Part shown: one piece after another, positions 17,460 to 25,840 of the stretch
How positions within the stretch are numbered: position 1 is the first letter of the stretch
How the letters are laid out: each line of letters begins with the position of its first letter
DNA from: Saprospiraceae bacterium
Lineage (GTDB): Bacteria > Bacteroidota > Bacteroidia > Chitinophagales > Saprospiraceae
DNA length: 33,312 nt
Direction: 5' to 3'
NCBI GenBank assembly: GCA_020630525.1
Contig: JAHDBF010000004.1
Coordinates: forward strand, 1 to 33,312
The notes under the pieces: generated by a model
What the model saw: only the letters and a program-made list of their open reading frames with translations
Databases searched by the model: none
What the model was told of the DNA's origin: nothing
Made by a program: the position numbers and the translations under genes

Positions 17460-20060
17460 TTGATTTCGGATTACAATAAAATATACTTTAGCTTTTTAAT
17501 AATATGCTCAATTGCCACAAAGTGCATTGCGCAATCAGCATATTTTGAGATTTTATACTCCAATATCTCACTAGCAGAAGTTATCGAAGATTTAGAAAAA
17601 AATCATCAATTATTATTTAGCTACAAAGATCAAGACATTGACAACATCAACATAGCATGTGAAGTAAAAACTGACAACCTTAATATACTTATCCAAGAAA
17701 TTCTTGAAGATAGTAATCTAGATTTCGAAATTGTAGATAACAATTTTATAATACTTAAAAACAATATTAAAGACTATAAAATCTGTGGCAATGTTTTTGA
17801 TGAATTAAGTCAAGTTCCTTTACCATATGCTTCCATTATTATTAATAAAACGACAAAGGGAACAAGTACTGACTCATTGGGCAATTTTGGTTTTATGCAT
17901 ACGTCGAAAGAAAATCAAAGTGTAATAGTAAGCTATGTAGGTTATGAAAAAAAAGAATTTCCTATTACCTCATTTAATAATAACTGCATAGATATCCCAC
18001 TTTCGATTTCAGAACAAAATGTCCCTTACCTAGTGATAAAAGATTACATAACAGACGGAATCACTCTTGACAATAACGGAAGTAGTACAAGTATTAGATT
18101 ACAAAGGGTTGGGCTGTTGGCTGGTCAGACAGATACCGATGTATTAAAAACCTTACAATTCTTGCCCGGAATAAATGCACCAAGTTCTAAGGCATCGGAT
18201 ACATATATCAGAGGTGGAACTCCAGACCAAAATTTAATAATCTGGGAAGATATTCCTCTTTATCATACCGCCCATTACTTTGGGATGATCTCAGCTATTA
18301 ATCCAAATATTGTAAAAAATATCGAAGTATACAGAGGTGGGTTTGGCGCAGAATATGGTGGAAAAATTGCAGGCGTAATTGATATTAAAGCTGATGATGA
18401 AAAAGATAAAAAACCTTATATAGGCATATCTTCAAATTTTATAAATAATGCCATATATGGAAAACAGTATGTAGATAAAAAGAAAAAAACCGCTTTTATA
18501 TTTTCAATCCGCCGATCATATGATGAATTATTTACCACTCCTACAATATTAAATATTAGTAGATTCAATCAACAAGGATTTATCGTAGGAGATAGAGACT
18601 TATTAGAATTGCCTGACAACATTAAAGTCAATAGTGATTTTAGTTTTCTTGATGGAAATATAAAATTGAGCAGTAGGATAAATAAAAAAAACAGAATAGA
18701 TTTTTCAGGTCTCTTCGTTCAAAATAATTTTGATGATCTCATTTTAGACAATAATAGAATGGAATCACAAAGAGATACATTCGAGTTATCAAATATTGGC
18801 GCTAGTGTAAATTGGGAATACAATTGGAGTAATAGAATTAAAAGTAAACTCAAATTAATTAACACAACTTATAATTACGATTATAATTATGTCATTCAAT
18901 CGGAACCACAACATACTGTCAGCTTATCAGGAGTTAAAAAGAATGAAATAACCGATCAACAAGTCTCTTATATTACAGATTATAAAACCAAGAAAAACAT
19001 GAACTTTTCTTTGGGATATCATTTTACCAATTATGATATAAAATATAAAATAAGCCAAACAAATAAAAATCAAAATGAACTTGACGACGACGCTGAATCT
19101 GAAGCAAATCTTCATGCGCTTTTTATAAAATATGACAACCCAATAAATAATATTTTAGGTATAAATCTAGGTTTGAGAAGTAGTTATTATAATTCAGACA
19201 AAAAATTCTACCTAGAACCACGAGTCCGTCTTGCAAAAGCAATTAATGATAATTTTTCATTAAGTTTTAACTACGGCAGACATTTTCAGTTTGCATCTCA
19301 AGTAATAGAATTTAAAGGAAGTGAAACTGGTTTGAGTTTGCCATTATGGGCATTGACCAGTAGATCTATCCCAGTCCAAAAAGCTGACCTTTTTCAACTA
19401 GGAACAATATTCGAAAAAAACAATTGGCTTATCGACCTGCAAATGTATCATCGCAAAACAAATGGAATTAGCAGTAGAGTTTATGATTTTGATTTTATTG
19501 AAGGTGGCGAGTCAGAAATAGGAAATGCGATTACAAATGGAATAGATGTTTTAGTTAAAAAAAGATTTTGGAAAGTAAGATCTTGGATCGCATACTCATA
19601 CAGTTATTCTAAACTTTCATTCAAAAGAATTAGATTTAAAGAATTTCCTGTTGATCACGACCAAAGACATGTTTTACAATGGTCAAACCAAATAAAAATC
19701 AATAGATTCCAGCTTGCAATCTCCTATAAGTTTAGTACTGGTCTTCCATACTCATTTGCAAACAACTTTGAGCAGGAGATGAATCAAAATGACTTTGAAT
19801 TAATATATGAAGGCATAAATAATTATAGACTTAAAAACATCCACGAAGTAAATTTTTCAGCACAATATCAACTGAATAAATCAGATAAAAAATGGAAAGC
19901 TTATTTGCTGTTTTCAATAACAAATTTATTAAACAGAAATAATATTTTCAATAGAGTTTATTATGTTGATAGCACTGCAAATCAAACACCACATATAGAA
20001 TTCAGACAAAAAGCAAATATGGTTTTTACACCTAATGTTTCTTTGAATTTTGAGTTTTAA
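17460..20060 (+). CDS. TonB-dependent outer-membrane receptor with STN and carboxypeptidase-regulatory-like domains
   Basis: 866 aa; TTG start and signal peptide. STN 'ISLAEVIEDLEKNHQLLFSYKDQDIDNINIACEVKTDNLNILIQEILEDSNLDFEIVDNNFIIL', 'ICGNVFDELSQVPLPYASIIINKTTKGTSTDSLGNFGF', plug 'DTDVLKTLQFLPGINAPSSKASDTYIRGGTPDQNLIIWEDIPLYHTAHYFGMISAINPNIVKNIEVYRGGFGAEYGG', beta-barrel end 'NMVFTPNVSLNFEF'. Confidence 0.95.
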   Translation: MISDYNKIYFSFLIICSIATKCIAQSAYFEILYSNISLAEVIEDLEKNHQLLFSYKDQDIDNINIACEVKTDNLNILIQEILEDSNLDFEIVDNNFIILKNNIKDYKICGNVFDELSQVPLPYASIIINKTTKGTSTDSLGNFGFMHTSKENQSVIVSYVGYEKKEFPITSFNNNCIDIPLSISEQNVPYLVIKDYITDGITLDNNGSSTSIRLQRVGLLAGQTDTDVLKTLQFLPGINAPSSKASDTYIRGGTPDQNLIIWEDIPLYHTAHYFGMISAINPNIVKNIEVYRGGFGAEYGGKIAGVIDIKADDEKDKKPYIGISSNFINNAIYGKQYVDKKKKTAFIFSIRRSYDELFTTPTILNISRFNQQGFIVGDRDLLELPDNIKVNSDFSFLDGNIKLSSRINKKNRIDFSGLFVQNNFDDLILDNNRMESQRDTFELSNIGASVNWEYNWSNRIKSKLKLINTTYNYDYNYVIQSEPQHTVSLSGVKKNEITDQQVSYITDYKTKKNMNFSLGYHFTNYDIKYKISQTNKNQNELDDDAESEANLHALFIKYDNPINNILGINLGLRSSYYNSDKKFYLEPRVRLAKAINDNFSLSFNYGRHFQFASQVIEFKGSETGLSLPLWALTSRSIPVQKADLFQLGTIFEKNNWLIDLQMYHRKTNGISSRVYDFDFIEGGESEIGNAITNGIDVLVKKRFWKVRSWIAYSYSYSKLSFKRIRFKEFPVDHDQRHVLQWSNQIKINRFQLAISYKFSTGLPYSFANNFEQEMNQNDFELIYEGINNYRLKNIHEVNFSAQYQLNKSDKKWKAYLLFSITNLLNRNNIFNRVYYVDSTANQTPHIEFRQKANMVFTPNVSLNFEF

Positions 20061-20154
20061 TATTAGCTATAGCCTATTTTTAACTATTATAAGCACCTTC
20101 ATTATTCTATTATGTATTATATTGGTTTCAATTAATCATACTACCCATTTTTTT

Positions 20155-21621
20155 ATGTTCAGAATATCCATATTTGTTCTACTCACAGTTATATTTTCTT
20201 TACCAATATTTGCTCAAACAACAGATTGTATTTCAAATAGGTATCAAGAAAGTGTATTTAATAATATCCAAATAGATTCTGACATTACTTATGGTTCAGC
20301 ACCAAATATCTATGGCTTTAATCAAAGCCTAGAACTAGATTTATATCAACCGGATCCTAGCGAAGAATACTTGGGCAAACGACCATTGATCGTCATGTTT
20401 TTTGGAGGTGCATACATAACAGGCAGTAAGAATGATGCTGATATGGAAGCATGGTGTGACAGCTTAGCGCATTATGGTTATGTATGTGCTGCTGCAGAAT
20501 ATAGACTTGACAATGCTGCACATTTTGCTTTACCAAATCAAGGTGTAAGAGCAGCATATAGAGCAATCCAAGATGGTAGAGCAGCCATCAGATATTTATT
20601 AGAAGATCCAGACAATTTAAATTTAAACATTGATCCAGAACACATTTATGTGGGTGGTGAAAGTGCAGGTGCTATTACTGCGCTACATATCGCTTATATG
20701 GAAGAAGCCGAACGTCCTGCAGAAACTTATGACATTGGTTTTTTAGATCCTGACATGGGTTGCATAGATTGCACAGGAAACAACTATAATCAACCATTTA
20801 CCATAAAAGGAATAATTGATCTTTGGGGTGCAACTCTAGATACTGATTTTATAGATGCTTCAGAAAATGTGCCTACTGTTATCATTCATGGCGATCAAGA
20901 TGATATAGTACCCTACGATTCTGGACCACCATTTAACGTTCCATTATTTCCAACAATGTATGGTGCACTTCCATTAGATGCAACAATGACTGCAAAAAAT
21001 ATCACGCATGAATTTCATCCTTACCCTGGAGAAGGTCATGTCATATACGGAATACCGTCAGGGATAGTAACTTTTCCAAATGATTATTGGGAACCGATAT
21101 TTACTCAAGGTCATGAGTTTTTATATAACAAAACTATGGCTTATGATTCTCCAACACCGATTGGTGCTTTAACAGTTTGTCCTGGAGATACAGAAACGTA
21201 CTCTGTCCCTGCAAATCCGAATTCCACTTTTTGTTGGGACATCACTAATGGGACTATAATCTCTTCGAATACAAATCAAGTAACTGTACAATGGAATAGT
21301 CTACCAGCAACATTGAGTGTCACAGAAGAAAATTGCATAGATGTAATTGGAACTAAAAAAACTATTAACATCAATCCATTAAATCCATCTTCTTATACCA
21401 ACGCAAATGGGAATATGCTTACAGGAATCCAAAACCCAATTGCAGATTACGAAACTGATGGTGCAATAGAATCAAATCAAATCATACAACTCGATCCCAT
21501 CAATCCAAGTAATTTAAATGTGGATTACGATAGTAAAACAATGATAGAATTACAGAGTGGTTTTGAAACTAGGATTGGTCCTGTATTTCATGCTTTTATT
21601 GATGGATGTGGTGGGCAATAA
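20155..21621 (+). CDS. Secreted alpha/beta-hydrolase (carboxylesterase-like) with PKD-like and putative 3-coathanger/GC C-terminal domains
   Basis: The ATG at 20155 gives signal peptide MFRISIFVLLTVIFSLPIFAQ; the ORF-track TTG start at 20050 overlaps the receptor gene. Oxyanion region 'VMFFGGAYITGSK', nucleophile elbow 'GGESAGA', 'HGDQDDIVP' and 'GEGHVIYG'. Tail 'NVDYDSKTMIELQSGFETRIGPVFHAFIDGCGGQ'. Confidence 0.87.
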   Translation: MFRISIFVLLTVIFSLPIFAQTTDCISNRYQESVFNNIQIDSDITYGSAPNIYGFNQSLELDLYQPDPSEEYLGKRPLIVMFFGGAYITGSKNDADMEAWCDSLAHYGYVCAAAEYRLDNAAHFALPNQGVRAAYRAIQDGRAAIRYLLEDPDNLNLNIDPEHIYVGGESAGAITALHIAYMEEAERPAETYDIGFLDPDMGCIDCTGNNYNQPFTIKGIIDLWGATLDTDFIDASENVPTVIIHGDQDDIVPYDSGPPFNVPLFPTMYGALPLDATMTAKNITHEFHPYPGEGHVIYGIPSGIVTFPNDYWEPIFTQGHEFLYNKTMAYDSPTPIGALTVCPGDTETYSVPANPNSTFCWDITNGTIISSNTNQVTVQWNSLPATLSVTEENCIDVIGTKKTININPLNPSSYTNANGNMLTGIQNPIADYETDGAIESNQIIQLDPINPSNLNVDYDSKTMIELQSGFETRIGPVFHAFIDGCGGQ

Positions 21622-21882
21622 TTGTTTAATCATAAAAGAATTCTCCATTCATAAATTGTAATTTATTTATGTAAATTTTAGCGCTTTATTAAAGATAATG
21701 AAGGCTTAATTCTATCGCCTCTCCGTTGTCTCAAGCATGACAAAAAAACACTTATCTTTAATTCTTCTATTAAACTAATTTTTAAAGCGTAACTTAAAGT
21801 TTAGAAAACACTCTCTCACTCCTGCAATTCTGCATGGAGTAAACCTTTTTATATTAACATCTATAATCTAAAGCAAAACTTC

Positions 21883-24800
21883 ATGCTTAAACATTTAATT
21901 TTCACCTTGTTTTTTTGGTCAGTGATATACAGTATTGCCTTTACACAGAATGTCCCAATTCAAAATTATACAATAAATAATTTAGGTCAAGTAGAACTAG
22001 AAATCGAGGCGCAAGCTGACAAATATTATATCCTTACAACAAATCATGAACCTAGTTCGAATTATGAATCAAACACATCAATAACAATGGGTGTTGATGG
22101 CAATTTGATTATTACAGAACCGCTAGGTGCATACTCCGAACAAAACTATAAAGTCACTGCTTATGATATAGATGAACCAGGAGATATTGATAATGATGGT
22201 ATAGATGATATCACCGAATTTAATAATACACCAAATGTTTCTCCTTTAAACTTTGCAGACGAAATCTCAATTCAAGATGGGAGTGTATATATCGATTCTA
22301 AAGAAATGTTTTCTGAATTAGCTGTAGTAAATGATGACATACCTTGGGCACCATTCTTAAATAACCAAGAATTTGCAAAATTTGTAATTGTAAATCAGGA
22401 CTCTGATGAAGCTAGAGTATATTTTGTTAACAGCAAAACACACTACATACATGCTGACTTTATATATACCATCGACACAAATGACGATGAAGTAACAACT
22501 GGGGAAATTGTATATAATCCAAACGAAATTATGCCTAATGGTGTCATTGGTAGTTATTCCTTTAACTATTCATTTGGTGATGCTTATTCCTTTGAATACA
22601 CACAGAAAACATTTGAATTACTTGCAGCAAATATGCCTTTTTTACAAAATAACTTTCAACATTTTATTGGGAGCCAAGGAGAAAACACATATGAAAATAA
22701 TTATAAAAATGATTATGAAGGTTCAAGAATTAATGTTGTTTTAGAATCAGAATTTGTAGAAGATGTTGATTACATTCCATTTAATCAAGCAGAAGGATTT
22801 GGTTTTTTTAGACAGATGACTTTGGATGAAAATCCAGGATCAAGAGATGTAGTATTGTATGATGCCTTACCCAATTCGCTACCAAGAGTGGGAGGCATTA
22901 TAACCTCCGTAATTCAAACTCCGTTATCCCACGTAAACCTAAGAGCAATCCAAGACAACTTACCTAATGCATATATTAAAAATCCTCTGGAAATAGATTC
23001 AATTTCAAACTTGTTAGAAAAATATATTTATTACAAAGTAGAACAAGATAAATATATCATACGAGAAGCCACCATCGAAGAAGTTAATGCATGGTACGAA
23101 AAACTGAGACCAACAGAAGATCAAATTCCAGAAAGAGACTTAAGCAAAACTGAAATTCTACCACTTGATGAAATAGAATTTGAAATGGCGACATCCTTCG
23201 GTGCAAAATGTGCTAATGTGGCGACGATGAGAAAATTTGGTTTCCCAGAAGGAACAATTCCTAATGGTTTTGGAGTACCTTTTTACTACTATGATGAATT
23301 TATGAAATTCAATGGATTTTATGAAAAGGTAGAAAATATGATTTCTGATCCAACATTTATTTCAGACTTAGAAAGTCGTATTGAAATACTGAGCGATTTT
23401 AGAAAAGAAATCAAAGATGCAGACATGCCTCAGTGGATGTTGGATGATTTACAAGAAATGCATGATTCTTTTCCAGAAGGTACTTCAATCAGATGTCGCT
23501 CTAGTACCAATAATGAAGATTTACCAGGATTTAGTGGCGCTGGATTATATACTTCTAAAACCCAGCATCCAGAAGAAGGACATATTTCTAAATCTATAAA
23601 ACAAGTCTATGCCAGCATGTGGAATTTTAGAGCATATGACGAACGAGATTTTTACAGAATAGACCATTATATTGCAGCAATGGGAGTACTTTGTCACCCA
23701 AATTATCAAGACGAAAAATCCAATGGCGTAGGTGTCAGTATCGATCCAATTTACGAAACAGAAAACACTTTTTACCTAAATACTCAAGTGGGTGAATTTC
23801 TTATCACAAACCCAGATGCAAACTCTATTCCTGAAGAAATATTATTAAATACCGATCCAGAAGAAGGATATACTGTATTAAGAAGATCAAACCTTGTAGG
23901 TAATAACGAACTTGTCATGGGAGAAGATTACCTTAATCTAATGAGGGAATATCTTAGTGTAATTCATGATGAATTTGAAATATTGTATAATGTAGTTGGT
24001 GCAGAAGGTTTTGGGATGGATATAGAATATAAGGTTACGAAAGACGACCAATTAATCATAAAACAAGCAAGACCTTGGGTTTCATTTTGGTCAAATATTA
24101 AATCAAATTTCGATCTTGGTGTTGTAGAAATTACAAAACCACAAAGTGCATCTACGCTTGGTGATTCAGAACTCGTAACCGCAAAAATTGCAAACCAAGG
24201 ATTGCGGGAAATAAGAGATTTTGAGTTATCATTAATATTGAATAATGAAATAGTAGAAACCTTAAGTATATCAGATACCTTAGCTCCTCAAAGTTCAAAA
24301 GAATATCAATTTACAACACCTATAGACCTTTCTGAAATTGGTTTTTATAATGTAGGTGCTATTGTTTATCACGCTGAAGATGGTTACAGCACAAATGACA
24401 CATTGATATCTACGATAAGTAAACTGCATTTATTAGAAGGAGGAATCATGGCTTCGTTAAAGAAAGTAGATTGCAGTAATGCCATTGAAGCAACAGCAAC
24501 CATTACTAATTATGGTGAATCATCATTCAGTAATACTCAAATAGAAGTTATTGTAAACGGAATCACTGTAGACACTTTTGATTATGGTTTTAGCATTCCC
24601 TATTTAGCAGAAGTAAATATAACAATTCCAATTTCAGAAAATCTTCAGGAAGAAAATAATGAAATCACTTTAAATCTATTGAGTATAAATGGTGAACAAG
24701 ATGCAATATCTACTAATAATTCCTCTTCGTTCACAACTAGTTTAGATACTGAATACGACAATGTTACTTTGACAATAAATACTGATGATTTTTCTGAAGA

Positions 24801-25593
24801 AACTTCGTGGGAATTAAGGGATGATCAATCAAATGAAATTGTAGGTTCAGGTGTTTTAGGTGCAAATTTAGAATTTTACACAGCAGATGTATGTGTCAAT
24901 TATAACTCTTGTTTTACACTCTATGTTTATGACACTTATAGTGATGGAATTTGTTGCAGTTTTGGAGAAGGAAATTTTTCTTTAGAAAATAACATTGGCG
25001 AGACACTTATATCAAACAACGGAGATTTTGGAAGTAAAGCAGTGGAATTCTTTTGTTTAGATGGTGAAGGCTGCGGACTTACTGCTGATGTCCAGACAAT
25101 AAATGCAAGCAACGCGAATGCTTCAGATGGAACAATTATTATTTCCACAGATTCAGAAAGTGAAGCTTTTGAATATAGTATCGATGGTGGAGAAAATTAC
25201 ACTACTGATAATATTTTTGAAAACTTATCATCCGGGGAGTACACCATCATAGTTGCAAATCAAGCGGCAAATTGTTATTATGAAGAAAATATTTTCTTAG
25301 GGATTAATAATATTTCATCAACTGAAGAGTATGCTTCAAACGACTTAATACTATTTCCAAATCCGACTACAGGAATTTTCTACTTTGATACAAATAATAA
25401 ATATGGATTCTCAAGTGGATTACATCTTGAAATTTACAACCATCTTGGAGAATTGATAAATAAAGATTCATTTTCAGAAAAAGAAAGTGATGGTAAAGCC
25501 AAATTCTCATTAGAGCCATACGCCAATGGCATTTATGTCATAAAATGCTTTAATCAAGATTTTGAAAAATACTTTCGGGTAGTTAAGATATAA
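21883..25593 (+). CDS. Secreted PEP/pyruvate-binding (ATP-grasp) protein with upstream phosphohistidine-swivel-like motif, CARDB-like and SprB-like regions, and T9SS type A C-terminus
   Basis: Signal peptide MLKHLIFTLFFWSVIYSIAFTQ. 'VGGIITSVIQTPLSHVNLRA' is swivel-like. 'ATSFGAKCANVATMRKFGFPEGTIPNGFGVP...GTSIRCRSSTNNEDLPGFSGAGLYTSKT...LIIKQARPWVSFW' is PPDK_N-like. Ca-loop-like 'DIDNDGIDDITEF'. C-terminus 'LILFPNPTTGIFYFDT...LEIYNHLGELINK...LEPYANGIYVIKCFNQDFEKYFRVVKI'. Confidence 0.92.
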   Translation: MLKHLIFTLFFWSVIYSIAFTQNVPIQNYTINNLGQVELEIEAQADKYYILTTNHEPSSNYESNTSITMGVDGNLIITEPLGAYSEQNYKVTAYDIDEPGDIDNDGIDDITEFNNTPNVSPLNFADEISIQDGSVYIDSKEMFSELAVVNDDIPWAPFLNNQEFAKFVIVNQDSDEARVYFVNSKTHYIHADFIYTIDTNDDEVTTGEIVYNPNEIMPNGVIGSYSFNYSFGDAYSFEYTQKTFELLAANMPFLQNNFQHFIGSQGENTYENNYKNDYEGSRINVVLESEFVEDVDYIPFNQAEGFGFFRQMTLDENPGSRDVVLYDALPNSLPRVGGIITSVIQTPLSHVNLRAIQDNLPNAYIKNPLEIDSISNLLEKYIYYKVEQDKYIIREATIEEVNAWYEKLRPTEDQIPERDLSKTEILPLDEIEFEMATSFGAKCANVATMRKFGFPEGTIPNGFGVPFYYYDEFMKFNGFYEKVENMISDPTFISDLESRIEILSDFRKEIKDADMPQWMLDDLQEMHDSFPEGTSIRCRSSTNNEDLPGFSGAGLYTSKTQHPEEGHISKSIKQVYASMWNFRAYDERDFYRIDHYIAAMGVLCHPNYQDEKSNGVGVSIDPIYETENTFYLNTQVGEFLITNPDANSIPEEILLNTDPEEGYTVLRRSNLVGNNELVMGEDYLNLMREYLSVIHDEFEILYNVVGAEGFGMDIEYKVTKDDQLIIKQARPWVSFWSNIKSNFDLGVVEITKPQSASTLGDSELVTAKIANQGLREIRDFELSLILNNEIVETLSISDTLAPQSSKEYQFTTPIDLSEIGFYNVGAIVYHAEDGYSTNDTLISTISKLHLLEGGIMASLKKVDCSNAIEATATITNYGESSFSNTQIEVIVNGITVDTFDYGFSIPYLAEVNITIPISENLQEENNEITLNLLSINGEQDAISTNNSSSFTTSLDTEYDNVTLTINTDDFSEETSWELRDDQSNEIVGSGVLGANLEFYTADVCVNYNSCFTLYVYDTYSDGICCSFGEGNFSLENNIGETLISNNGDFGSKAVEFFCLDGEGCGLTADVQTINASNANASDGTIIISTDSESEAFEYSIDGGENYTTDNIFENLSSGEYTIIVANQAANCYYEENIFLGINNISSTEEYASNDLILFPNPTTGIFYFDTNNKYGFSSGLHLEIYNHLGELINKDSFSEKESDGKAKFSLEPYANGIYVIKCFNQDFEKYFRVVKI

Positions 25594-25647
25594 TGAATTA
25601 ATACAACAAGTTATTTAATTGACTTGTATATGAAAATTCTAATAAAA

Positions 25648-25672
25648 GGAACAGAAAAAAGATTTCTGTTCC
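25648..25672 (+). terminator. Possible weak terminator hairpin downstream of the PEP-binding protein gene
   Basis: ggaacagaaa-aaaga-tttctgttcc is a perfect 10-bp stem, but no good T-tract follows. Confidence 0.4.
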
Positions 25673-25788
25673 GCTCATTTATAAGATAACCGACAAAAAT
25701 CACATTAATGTCATAGATCAGCACAATTATTGTATTTGTTAAATATTGAGGATACACTTTTCATTTTTAGTATCAATAAATACAACTC

Positions 25789-25819
25789 TTGATCCTTTAA
25801 GTGTTAAGTGCTATATTAT
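25789..25819 (+). promoter_or_regulatory. Candidate Bacteroidota-type promoter upstream of giant gene 2
   Basis: TTG (25789-25791), 20-nt spacer, TATATTAT (25812-25819; 6/8 to TAnnTTTG), ending 21 nt before the TTG start codon. Confidence 0.3.
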
Positions 25820-25840
25820 AACAAAACAATAATTTAAAAC

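Noticed and set aside
20050-20154. TTG start of the 523-aa ORF overlapping the TonB receptor
   Set aside because: The ATG at 20155 gives a clean signal peptide (MFRISIFVLLTVIFSLPIFAQ) and removes the overlap.
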